64,000 nt of DNA from Ananas comosus. Its lineage: Eukaryota > Streptophyta > Magnoliopsida > Poales > Bromeliaceae. Below are positions 23,452 through 34,162 of the stretch, in pieces. Below the pieces are notes generated by a model that saw nothing but the letters and a program-made list of their open reading frames with translations, had not been told where the DNA came from and did not search any database. The stretch is taken from assembly GCF_001540865.1 (NCBI RefSeq), contig NC_033623.1, forward strand, positions 16,616,896-16,680,895, written 5' to 3'. How positions within the stretch are numbered: the first letter of the stretch is position 1; every line of letters begins with the position of its first letter. A program made the translations under genes and the position numbers.

Positions 23452-26400
23452 TCACGGTCCGAAAACTAGCTCCTTCAAGGAAGTCAAGGGTGAACTGTTG
23501 CCATGAGCAACAGTATCTCTCCAAAGTATTGTTCCTAGTTTAAAAATGAGACAAAGATCAAGTACTTGCATAGAACAAGAATTTGCAAGGTAAGTTATAA
23601 AAGAGGGAATTTGCAGCAGTCTCATTGTCACACCAGAAGCTCTCTCATAATATGTTATCTTAGTCATGCGGCACTCCATTATGAAATTTAAAAGCACATT
23701 TACAAACAACAGAATTGAGGGGAAGCAGCAATTTCAACTTCACAATGAACGTGCGGTAATTTTTGACTCCTTACGTCCTTCATGAAAAAACACAAATGAT
23801 GTTTCAAGTTTCAACAGTGTTATAGATCAAGGCAAAAACAAAAGAACTCTTTTTTAGGACACAGCAAAAGATGGTAACTCAATCTTGCAAATCTAAGCTG
23901 AACTGAACCCTACAAAATTTGCAGTAGTAATTGCCTAGATGTATCATTTGAAGGAGATGAATTAAAAGTAGAGTAAAACCTAGCCATAGAAGCAAGCCGA
24001 CTGTTGTTGCCAAGAAAAATTCCCTGCTAATACTATTGAAGCTGGAGGTAAAGAAAAGTTAAAAGTTAAGTAGAAGTTCAAAGAAACCATATGACCCACA
24101 GCATTCAAGACATGCCCAAATAATTTTACCAGTACATGCAGGCCAAGTTACCCCAACCATGAAGAAAGGATGCCCAAGCAGAGCCAGTGAACCTGCCAAT
24201 GTAAACCAGCACAACTGAATTGCATAAAACAACTGCTTTCATTTACAAGGAATACGCAGCATAAATGGCACTTTTATAGATGGTGATGTCGTGTACATAA
24301 CTGGGAGGGAGAACAAAGAGAGAGAGAGGAGGGGAAGATGGAAATAGGTCAAGGCCAAGATTTTCTTGCAAGGAATATCGAGTCCAATGGAACAATTATG
24401 AAACTTCATCAAAATGCTCATCCTTTGTCCAATAACCACAATAACTAAATTTATGAAAGTTGTAGCATGGTAGAAGTTTACCGTTGGCACGTATTTAAGA
24501 AATTAATTAGGGCTATTAAAAGTAGCATTTAGCATTACATTCCGACTTTAGATTAAACTATACATGAAATTTAAAAATTTTCTACCAGTACTGAAATTTT
24601 GAATCAAAAGAAACAAAGGATTAAACAGTTAATCATATTCTACTATGATAATCGATAGATTTACGGCGTAAACTGGATAACAGATTTATGAAAATGCATG
24701 CTAAGATATAAAGTTGGTTATTCCTATTCCTACTCACAAAATCAGCAGATCATCTTCTTCCACCCAGAAAATACGCTAGCAATTAAACTCTCATAGATAA
24801 ACATTGCAGACTAAGTACTATACAAAGGTAACATATAAGTAAAATAGAATACCACATCAGGTCTCGAATAAATAAAGCCCGTGGAATCATAAGACCATTT
24901 CCGATCATTGCAAGCAACATGGTGAAAGCCGACAAGCCTTTTATGTTATTTGGATTGAGATAATTTGTCCACTGCAGAACAGAACAGGTCATTTGTAAGA
25001 TCTAATGAAATGATTAGGTCCTTTAATTCTAGAAAAATTAGTTCAAATCGATAGCATACCATTTGTGCAACAGGCATCCACATGAAAAGAAGTGTTGCTG
25101 TCCACCCAGATAATGATCGAACAAACCTAGTTCCTTCATCAGAAAGCTTTCCCATCCTAGCCTGCACGTCTTAGAGAGTGTTCAATTGAGAAGCATCCAC
25201 GCACAAGAAAGCTAACATGATAAAAGACAATAAAACAAAGATAACTACGAGAATAGAACTTTGCTCAAGTGAAACACAGGCGACAACTTCATACTCTGAT
25301 AACTGAAGTGCCTCACCTGAATCATATTAAAGCTTACAATTATTAAAGTGATGGTCCATATTAATGCTTCGGTCTGAGACAGCTATATGTAATATGTTTA
25401 CAGTCTCCGTCCCTCATGAAATAGTGAGCACCAAATTTTCTTGCATAACTCTTTAGCTAATTGATCAGAATTTCATAGAAAAATAAAAGGGCCCTGGTGG
25501 AATCCTCGATATTGTTTAGCATATATTTATGATTGCATGAAACAGCCTAAAACTCCCACACTTCACAGAGCATGGAAACAGAGAGGTCAAACATTAAAAT
25601 GGCAGCCCGCGCACGAGAAAGGAATCACACGACACACCATGACAACAGCCACAACCGCGACGGCACTTGAGATAATCCCAGGCAGGATGCTGTTTGGTAT
25701 GAAGGGAACAAACGTCGACCACATCACCTGCAGTGACATTGCAGATTTAAAACAAGAAGAAGAAGAAGAAACCAAATGAATCAAGCTCACGGATCCGACA
25801 CTAACGGAATGGAACCTCGGAAAGCTCACCTGAGGGAGCACGGAGAGGCCGCCGACTGTGATGAAGTCCTCCCACAGCAGCCAAACCCTATCGTTTAGCC
25901 AAGCAAAGTAGTTGAGGAAGTTCAAGACCAGCCCCGTGGCCACAACCGCAGACGTGGCTACAAACTGTGGCGACGGCATGGCCCCTGCCATCCAGAGCTG
26001 CGCGATTACCACGTAGGTCGAGATAACCCCGAGGGTTTGGATGAGGACGGCCTCCGTCTCCCTCTTCTTTGCAAAGTAGGAGAGAAGAGAGAGGTTGCCA
26101 AGTAACCCGGTAAGCATTCCCTGCCGCGATTTTGAATTCTTAAATTTTCATACTTAGAAGGGGAACTGAGGTGCTGAAAGAAATTGCACGAGGATAAATC
26201 TATAGCGAAATGGTGTTGGAGTTTCGAGGACGAGGAGGAGGAGGAGGGGCACCCACGAGCCATGGGACGGCAAAGAGGGCAGTCTTATTGCCGGAGAGAA
26301 GGTTGCGGGCGTTGAGGACGATCTGCGGTAGCTGGAGGAGGAGGAAGGGTACATTGGCCGCGCCGGCGAATTTGGCGGTCATGGAATCCCATTCATGGAA

Positions 26401-26766
26401 CTTGCCGTCGTCCTACAAGAAAATCCGATATTGAGAGAGAGAGAGAGAGAGAGACTCAGAGAGAGAGAGACTCAGAGAGAGAGACTCTGCTTATACCTTG
26501 GCGGTGGGGGAGGGGATAGAGTCCGAATCAGAAGCGGCGGCGTAGGAAAGGAGGGAGCGGCGGCGGCGGAGGCGGAGGCGGAGGCCAAGGAAGGGGGAGG
26601 AGGAGTTTATGGGTTTAAGGGCTTTGGGGAGGGACGCGAGGGGTTTAAGGAGAGGAAGCCGAGGTGGAGGATGAGGAGCGGAGGAGGAGAGAGGGGCGGG
26701 GCGCAGGAAGGGCGGAGGTTGGCGGAGGCAGAGGGACAACGGCGGCGCCACCGCAGTGAGCGCCAT
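23452..26766 (-). CDS. MEX1: Maltose excess protein 1, plastid envelope maltose transporter
   Basis: Exports maltose from the plastid at night after starch breakdown, across the inner envelope. Exons on the minus strand: 26766-26497, 26412-26257, 26120-25830, 25727-25638, 25161-25060, 24971-24853, 24192-24130, 24041-23980, 23534-23452. All are GT..AG and in frame and give 411 residues; the Arabidopsis protein is about 415. Exon 1 encodes a Ser/Pro/Arg-rich transit peptide. Highly conserved stretches follow: KTALFAVPWLGMLTGLLGN (crossing an intron), FITVGGLSVLPQVMWSTFVP, SLSGWTATLLFMWMPVAQMW, GNGLMIPRALFIRDLMW, and the C-terminus TLKELVFGP-like TSLKELVFGP. Several hydrophobic membrane spans are visible. 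It is head-to-head with XPT. A (GA)n tract sits in intron 1 at 26431-26485. Confidence 0.93.
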
Positions 26767-28085
26767 CTACTGGTGGCGGCGGTGGAGGTGACGAGGGAGT
26801 GAAGAGAGCAGCAACAGTGGCAGAGAGAGCGTGGGCCAAGGAGAAGGAAGAGAGTGAGCGAGCGAGGTGCCGAGGTGGGTTGCGGCTGGAGTTGGAATTG
26901 GAGCTGGAGCTGGAGATGGCCACATGGGTGGGATCAATGAACGGAGACGATCGCGAGAGTCACGTGACGCAAATAGCGGATCAGGTCCCCATAGCCCATA
27001 GGTGCCCATTGCCCATTGCCCATTGCCCAAGAAGGTGAGCACCGCCACAGCATCAGCATCAGCATCATGGACAGCACTCACCAGTAAGCGCAAAAAGGAA
27101 AGTTAGCGAGCAGGCCAATCTAAGCCCCAAGTTGCTTTTGGGCTAGTAGACGGAAGTTGAAAAAAAAATAAAATTTTAAGCTAAATTAAAAAAAAACTTT
27201 CTTACAAATATTTATTTTTTATTTTTTATTTTTTTTAATTTTTAAAAATCTATATTTTACTCTCTGATCATTTGGAATTTAGTCTCGCCTCTCCATTGTG
27301 GTTCTATCATTATACCATTTATTTCTTACAATTTATATCCAAATTTTTTTTCAAAATTACATAAATATATTAAAATATTTTTTTTTATAAAAGAAGTAAA
27401 GATAATTTGATTATTTTATCACTTCTATTAACGCAGCATCTTTCTTAAAGTATTTCTAAAATTTTAGATTAGCAAAATATAGATTTTTAAAAGTTGAAAA
27501 AAAAATAAAAAAGATCAGATAAATGGAGATATTAAAATAAATTTAATATTACAGATTATTATGGTAGTTCCAACACGATCACATGATAGGACATCAAAGA
27601 TATTTTCAAAACTTAAGTTTTAATATATTTTAACAACAAAGATAAAATTATGAATGATCTACACAAAAGAAAACATCTAAACATATAAAAATTAAAATAT
27701 TTTGAAAAGTAAAATTTGACGCGATGCCTCTATGTTAATAGGAAGTAGTAATCTGGCTCATGAGGTTGCCTTTTTGTGTAACTAGTGATCAGGAGGAGAA
27801 GATAAAATCAATCTTTGGTAGGAATTCAGCAAAGTGCATTTTGGATTTTGTTTTTTTTTTTTTTTTTTGAAAAAGAAAAGCTAACGATTGAACTGACCAA
27901 CCGTATAATCCGCCGTAATATCCATCCCACGCACCAAACAGCGTGGGCCGTTGGCTGGACCCGGTCACACTGCAATCCGTTGTCCAATTAGAGCCAGTAG
28001 CAGAGGCCACCAAAGCAAGGAGGAGGAGGAGGAGGAGGAGGAAATTAAGGAAATTAAGAAGAAGGCGACGAGACGAACACCCGCC
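26767..28085. other. Shared upstream region of MEX1 and XPT
   Basis: A 1319-bp divergent intergenic region. The MEX1 side (26770-27060) is GC-rich with short direct repeats (GCCCATT three times near 27005-27025, GCATCA repeats near 27049-27067). The centre (27150-27780) is AT-rich. The XPT side has a (GGA)n leader tract at 28019-28040. A frame continuous with XPT extends up to 27951, but the resulting extension is poly-Glu and is more likely leader. Confidence 0.6.
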
Positions 28086-29354
28086 ATGTTCACCGTACGG
28101 CAGGTGACGCCTCTCTCGTCCTCCCAGCACACGAAGATCCGCCCAGAGAAAACCCGCATCATCTTCTCCGGCCAGTACCCCCCAGCCCATCTCCTCCCGC
28201 GCAGGCATAGCCTCCGTTTCCGGCACCCCACCGCTCGCGGCGTAATTAGCCGCCCTCGCACTCACTCCATATTCGTCCCCGGAGCTGCCGGACCCGCCTC
28301 CGCCCCCCTTCCCGATGAGAGCAATGACAGCAGCAGCAGTGGAGAAGAAGATTCCGAAAGAAATGCTGCATCAGAGGCAGCGTCGACAGAGACGGAGGAG
28401 AAGGGGAAGAAGGAGAAGAAGAGGGTGAAGCTGGCGGTGGTGTTCGGGCTGTGGTACGCGCAGAACGTGGTGTTCAACATCTACAACAAGAAGGTGCTGA
28501 ACGTGTTCCCCTACCCGTGGCTCCTGGCGTCGCTGCAGCTCCTGGCGGGCTCCCTGTGGATGCTGGGCCTCTGGTCCCTGCGCCTGCAGCCCTTCCCCCG
28601 CCTCAGCCGCCGGTTCGTGGCCGCGCTCCTGGGCCCCGCCCTCTTCCACACCGTCGGGCACATCTCCGCCTGCGTCTCCTTCTCCCGCGTCGCCGTCTCC
28701 TTCACCCACGTCATCAAGGCGTCCGAGCCAGTCTTCTCCGTCGTCCTCTCCGCCGCCCTCCTCCGCCAGTTCTACCCCCTCCCCGTCTGGCTCTCCGTCC
28801 TCCCCATCGTCGCCGGCTGCTGCATCGCCGCCGCCACCGAGGTCTCCTTCGACGCCGCCGGCCTCTCCGGCGCCCTCCTCAGCAACGTCGGCTTCGTCCT
28901 CCGCAACATCTACTCCAAGCAGAGCCTCAGGGAGTTCGCCGACGTCGTCGACGGCCTCAACCTCTACGGCTGCATCTCCGTCGTCTCCCTCCTCTACCTC
29001 GTCCCCGCCGCCCTGCTCGTCGAGGGCCCCGCCGCCTGGGCCGCCGGCCTCCGCAGCGCCGCGGCGTCAGCGCCGTCGCCCGGGGCCTTCTACGCCTGGC
29101 TGGCGCTGTCGGGGGTCTTCTACCACCTCTACAACCAGTCGTCCTACCAGGCGCTCGACGACATCACCCCGCTCACCTTCTCCGTCGGCAACACCATGAA
29201 GCGCGTCGTCGTCATCGCCGCCTCCCTTCTCGTCTTCAGGAATCCCGTCAGGCCGCTCAACGCCCTCGGCTCCGCCGTTGCCATCTTCGGGACCTTCTTG
29301 TACTCCCAGGCCACGGCTTCCAAAGCCGGCGAGAACAACAATAAGAAGAAATAA
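28086..29354 (+). CDS. XPT: Xylulose 5-phosphate/phosphate translocator, plastid
   Basis: Plastid inner-envelope antiporter that exchanges xylulose 5-phosphate, and also triose phosphates, for phosphate and links the cytosolic and plastid pentose phosphate pathways. A single exon of 422 residues begins at ATG 28086 (context CCGCCATGT). The transit peptide is followed by a Ser/Glu-rich linker, then about eight membrane spans. Diagnostic XPT sequence: GLWYAQNVVFNIYNKKVLN, FPYPWLLASLQLLAGSLWML, GHISACVSFSRVAVSFTHV, GFVLRNIYSKQSL, YHLYNQSSYQALDDITPLTF and NTMKRVVVIAASLLVFRNPV. Absence of introns distinguishes XPT from TPT, GPT and PPT in Arabidopsis and matches here. GC at third positions is very high. 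An in-frame upstream ATG at 27951 was not used because the extension is low-complexity. XPT is favoured over GPT by FNIYNKKVLNVFPYPWLLAS and SYQALDDI. Confidence 0.9.
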   Translation: MFTVRQVTPLSSSQHTKIRPEKTRIIFSGQYPPAHLLPRRHSLRFRHPTARGVISRPRTHSIFVPGAAGPASAPLPDESNDSSSSGEEDSERNAASEAASTETEEKGKKEKKRVKLAVVFGLWYAQNVVFNIYNKKVLNVFPYPWLLASLQLLAGSLWMLGLWSLRLQPFPRLSRRFVAALLGPALFHTVGHISACVSFSRVAVSFTHVIKASEPVFSVVLSAALLRQFYPLPVWLSVLPIVAGCCIAAATEVSFDAAGLSGALLSNVGFVLRNIYSKQSLREFADVVDGLNLYGCISVVSLLYLVPAALLVEGPAAWAAGLRSAAASAPSPGAFYAWLALSGVFYHLYNQSSYQALDDITPLTFSVGNTMKRVVVIAASLLVFRNPVRPLNALGSAVAIFGTFLYSQATASKAGENNNKKK

Positions 29355-29590
29355 AGGCGGAGAGAAAGAGGCTGAGGAGAAGGAGAGCTGATAGACGCAC
29401 TGATATATATTCAAATAGAGAGGATCCTCAGTCGGCCTGCTATATATGCTGATTCTATCAACTCTCTTCTTCTTTTTTTTCTTTTTCTTTTTCCCCCCTC
29501 TCAGGGCGTTGAGTTGCTTTTCCTCTTCAGTTCCGCTCTTACTGTTACAATTTTATCTTCTTCTGTCATTCAATTTTTTTATTTATTATT

Positions 29591-29715
29591 TTTTTTTAGA
29601 GAGAAAGATAATATGCTATCCATCTCGTTTATTTTATTTTGAAATAAATTTAGTTTGAAATGTGAATCAATTAGAACTCGAACTTGGGTTGTTAGTATTT
29701 TGATTTAAAACAAGT
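29591..29715 (-). mobile_element. Truncated tRNA-derived SINE copy
   Basis: On the minus strand it holds a B-box-like CAAGTTCGAGTT, the TTATTTCAAAATAAAATAAACGA segment (mirrored here) and the tail ATAGCATATTATCTTTCTCTCT plus poly-A. It is the same family as the copies at 33194 and 48100 but lacks a recognisable A box, so it appears truncated at the 5' side. Confidence 0.6.
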
Positions 29716-29759
29716 GATTTAAAACTTCTTTTTATGCTCATATGTTTTAAAACTTCAAT

Positions 29760-30450
29760 TTGGCCTTTGGACTTTGTGGGCAGCCCACTGTCAATGGGCC
29801 TTGCCTGGGAGCCCAAGCTTTGGTCTCTTTTCATGTGGTGTTTAGTCCCACATTGGAAAGAGACCCTCACTTGCTCTGATTTATATTCTACTTTATTCTC
29901 ATTATTATTACTTGGGAAGCGATGAGAGTGGAGCTCTCGTCTAAATACACGCACGCACGGCACGAGCCGAGCCGGGCGGTGGCGCGCGTGAACCCGGTTC
30001 ATTTTATTACACTTTTTTTTTATTATTTTATTTTTGGCCTTACCTGGATTAGGTCCAGATTTGGTCTAGTCGAAGGGTCGCACCTCGGGACTCAACCAGC
30101 CCCAACGGTCTACCTCGGGAAGGTGGTCTTCCCGTTGGAACCCTTCTTTTGCTCTCCTATTTACTAGGGTGAGTGGCTGGGTTAGGACAGTAGTGACATA
30201 CAGAAACCCTAGCCTGAGCTTCTCCCCTTTTCTCTCTTCTCCTTCTTCTTCACTGTTTTGCTGGATCTCTGAAAAGCTGTGACGGTTCGTTCTTGCGCCA
30301 CCCTGAAGCCATGCCGACGGGGTGGACGGAGGTCGTTGTATCGCTAGGAGTGATTGCCGGCGCCTCGTACGTGGAGGGGCAATCTTGCTTCTAGGACAGT
30401 GCAATCGCACGCCTCGACTCACAGGCTCCATCTAATCCTTTATTCTCTAC
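29760..30450 (+). other. LTR-like sequence with snRNA-type promoter motifs (uncertain)
   Basis: GC-richer island in AT-rich DNA. It contains AGTCCCACATT at 29844-29854, near-identical to the plant upstream sequence element, then a TTTATAT TATA-like box about 25 bp on. Further downstream is a CT-rich stretch and a transcript-like region (30200-30440). Such AGTCCCACATT-TATA arrangements also occur in plant LTRs, so a solo LTR or fragment is plausible. No ends or target duplication could be fixed. Confidence 0.3.
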
Positions 30451-33193
30451 AGTTTTTTTATTTATTTCGTTCTTAATCAACGTTTCTAAAAACAGTGGCT
30501 AAGTTGTTTTCAAACAAAATTGTTTATACAAATATTTGGCTAAAGATTTCGAAAGAGAACTAATAGTTTTTCCAACATGGGTCTCAACACCAACTATCAT
30601 TCAAAATTAGATCAGCCAAACAAATAATAACTGATAAAACGGAGCGTGCCCCTTGGGTCGCCCGTAAGCACCAAGTAAGACTTTTAGCTCCTCCCTCCCC
30701 TGCTCCACCGCACGGACATTTGGTCCTCCTCAAAAGTTTATACTTTTCCTACATTATAACTATTACGAGGGTATTGGGTAAAAGATTTCACACTTTATTA
30801 TTCTTCAGGATAAATATTTATATACATATTAGAGAACATTCTAGAGACTATTTTACAAGAAAATAATAAAATATATGGTAAATAATTATCAGCTTGAAAT
30901 GTTTCCTTCTATATGATGATTCAATCAATTCCTTATAAATGGGGCTGATTTGAAAAACTTCTTTCTATAGCATTGCTGTCTTTATTTTCTGATTTTGAGG
31001 ATGATTGAAATTTGTTTTCTTCTATAACTTTGTTTCCTTCTATAATAACTATATATGTATATTCGCATGGATTTTTTTCCTTTGAAAACTAAATAGTTGT
31101 TTAAACTATTACATGTGTATGTTATTACATTGAAACTCCAAAATATATATTCTTAAATCGAAATCTTTACAAAAGATATTGGTACATAAAACAAACTATT
31201 ACATTATACAATGCATGAGCACGGAATTACTAGTTGTTAGTTTCAAGCTTGAAGACAGCTGGATTTGAAAATGCGCTAGATTAAGCTCAACTGAAATGAC
31301 TTTTACTTCAAATTTCATAAAAATAATAGGACGTGACATTTATTCGAAGAAAGCTTGTACCTTTGTGGGCTTATTCTAGTTTGGTTTATTTACAGCAGTA
31401 TTCTTTTTTTAATTTTTGACAATTTAAAGTGGAATATATATGTTACTAGCAAAAAATTGATAAACTTATTTTGCGCTTTGATAAATTTCAATTATGTCTT
31501 GGAATATTAATGGGCATGTGTAAATGTACTAAAATGAGGGTATTTTTGGAGAGTTTGGAGTGAGACAGACCCAATCCAGTCTGGAAATGAAGCTTGAAAA
31601 TCACTTCGGTGCGGACTTCGAGGGAAGTCGCGACCTAATCCTAAGTGTGAACAGTTTGAGAAGAACTCTATACAAGGAAATGTAACCACATACTAAAATT
31701 TGAGCATGACCCACCCTTGCATCTTTTCAATTCAATAAAATTTATTACTTTACGTTTTTTCTCAATCTCAAAATGTGGTATATTAGAGGAAAATTTTAAT
31801 CGCTTTCAGAACAGGTATTAATATTTTCAGAGTAAAAAAGTCTAAATCATGACTAGATTCAAACAATATCAAATTTAGCTTTTAAAATACCAAATTCCCT
31901 TTCAAAGCTTATACCTAATTATACAAAAAAAAACATCCATATTTTTTTCCTTAATTTTTTCTTGGATATATTAATTTACAAACTAATTAAAACCAACTCT
32001 CCCTTACTTTCTAATACTCTTTTCAATTTATCCTTCAAATCAAACAAGAATATATCTAATAAATCTTCCATTTTATGCGCAAAAAAATTGCCAATGATCG
32101 AGTACAATTATTTCATTCTTACTTGGTACTTGTTTTTAACAGTTTTGGGTGGAGCGAATTGCCACCTTAAATGGTAAAGAAAAATAAACAACCAGGGGAA
32201 TGAGTGCTTCGGGCGAACAGCCAACATTAAAAGTCATTGAAATTATTATTTTTTCTAAAGTAAAAAGCTAGTTAAATACCAACCACGCACGCTAGAAAGA
32301 AATGATAATCACACATATGATACCAATCTCTTATATGCTAATATATACATGTTATAAGATCATGGAATTTTTGAGAACATACACGGCCCAATGTCTCGTC
32401 CATGCCCTGATTATTCTGGACCATTAGCATGTGTTGCGATAGGCCCAAGGTCTGTTTGATCCTGATGGGGAATCTACATTAGTACCACACATTTTAGTAG
32501 GAAAAAAGAAGTCATTTATTTAAACAAGGCACTAAAATACCGTTTGGTTGGAAAATAAACTATTGTTATTAATTTTTAATACATGTACAACTTCAGAAAT
32601 AAGGTCGAATTACACCAAATTTGTGTTTGGATTAGAACTTAGTTATTCATCAGAAGTTTGGATAGTTAAATTAAAACAGCAAAAAAAAAAATATATATAT
32701 ACTTTTAAAACAAATATATCTTACTTAATTAATCGGTATTAAAATATTAATTAAGTAAGAATTTAATTACTTAGGAATACAGTAAGATGAGGGAGAAGTA
32801 CAGTAATTAATTAGTTAGCTATAAAAATAAATTAACTAATTAATTAATTAATTAGAATTTTAATTAAGGAATTAATTATATGTCGAAATATAGTAGGTTA
32901 TTGAATAAGCACTATTAAATAATTAAATATCTATTAAAGCAGTAAATTAAAAGTGGTACTTAATTAGTTAATTATTATTTTTTAATTCGTAATTTAATTA
33001 TTTTAAAGATATCTGGTAAGATGGAAGAAAAAAATTCTAGTAGTGTTTGAGAAAAAAAAAAGATTATTTATACTTTATTTTCTAACCACTCACCGCCTAA
33101 GAAAAGAGCGTGCCGACAACACAACCCAATCCAACCCAAATTTTCTTCCAAGGTCGAAGTCGGTAGATGTCGCCTAATCAAGCATTGTCTTCC
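30451..33193. other. Long AT-rich intergenic region
   Basis: About 2.7 kb of AT-rich sequence with poly-A/T runs and (TTAA)n tracts (near 32835-32855 and 32690). No ORF with recognisable similarity, no RNA gene, no clear element ends. Confidence 0.5.
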
Positions 33194-33346
33194 TTATTTT
33201 TTTTTAGAAATAGATAGCACGTTATCTATTTCGTTTATTTTATTTAAAAATAAATTTAGATAAAAATATGAATAAATTAAGATTCAAATTTAGATCTCAG
33301 ATATCAACCAACGAATTTTTTATCATTGGCTCCAGGAGCAGTCAGT
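33194..33346 (-). mobile_element. tRNA-derived SINE with 12-bp target duplication
   Basis: A 153-bp insertion flanked by GCATTGTCTTCC at 33182-33193 and 33347-33358. On the minus strand it runs from a tRNA-like head, with a degenerate B box (TTTGAATC), through AAATAAACGAAATAGATA to a stem-loop and A-rich tail at the 33194 side. It is more diverged than the copy at 48100, hence older. Confidence 0.8.
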
Positions 33347-33519
33347 GCATTGTCTTCCCCTTATAATTTACCAGCAGAAGAATAAAGAAACGACCAAATC
33401 CATCATCACAGGAATATATTCGCCGAGAACGATACTGCTGGGGCCCACATCTCCGACACCCTGAAAATAAAATAAAATAAAATATAAAATATAAAATATA
33501 AAAATAATAACAAAATCAG

Positions 33520-33520
<1 letters not shown>

Positions 33521-33552
<32 letters not shown>
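33521..33552. repeat. (TA)n microsatellite
   Basis: About 16 TA units upstream of the BT1-family carrier gene, beside an AAAATAAAAT-type tract at 33462-33510. Confidence 0.9.
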
Positions 33553-33560
<8 letters not shown>

Positions 33561-34162
33561 CACTGTATGTGAATGACACGTGCAGCGGCGTCAGTCGGTC
33601 AGTCAGTCGTATACTCATATGTTAAGCAGCGACAGCATTACGATTGGTGTATTTTTTATATTTTCGCCCGGAAGAGCGGTTGAGCGGTTTCAGCCGCATC
33701 GCGGAACCGCTCGCCACGCACTCGCTCGTACACGTGTATATGTACTGGACGGTAGCGTCATCAATTTAATTAATTAAAAAATTAAATTAAACGAGATGGT
33801 TTGCTTATATATTTTGCAATAATAATCAATCCTGAGATCTCCACAGGCCACAGCATAGCAACACGTGTCGCCGACCTAAAAGCAAAAGCAGAAAAATAAA
33901 ATAAAAAAAAGCTTTTTGGCAAAGAGGAGAAGGCCCACCCTGACCCGGCGGGCCCACCGTCTATTTAATTTAAAATTTAAATTTAAAGTAATATAATAAT
34001 TTATTTATTTATTTAATAAAGAAAAGAGAGCCCTTAAAAAGGGAGGGAGCCCTCTGCTGCAGTCGCAAAACCGGTATCCTGGGAATTAAGCGGCGGATCC
34101 CGACGGACGAAAGAAAGAACGAGGAGAGGAGAGGAAAGGAAAGGAGGGGGAGGGGGAGGGGG
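33553..34162. other. Upstream region of the BT1-family transporter
   Basis: GC-richer islands (33570-33730) alternate with AT-rich tracts. The last 70 bases are purine-rich (GGAAAGGAAAGG), ending in three runs of five G directly before the start codon. Confidence 0.5.

Noticed and set aside
27951..28085. Upstream in-frame extension of XPT starting at an earlier ATG
   Set aside because: It encodes a poly-Glu stretch from a (GGA)n leader tract and lacks transit-peptide character; the ATG at 28086 has better context and gives the family length.
28451..29344. Long Arg/Pro-rich open frame overlapping XPT in another frame, and long antisense frames
   Set aside because: Shadows of the GC-rich XPT gene with no domain similarity.
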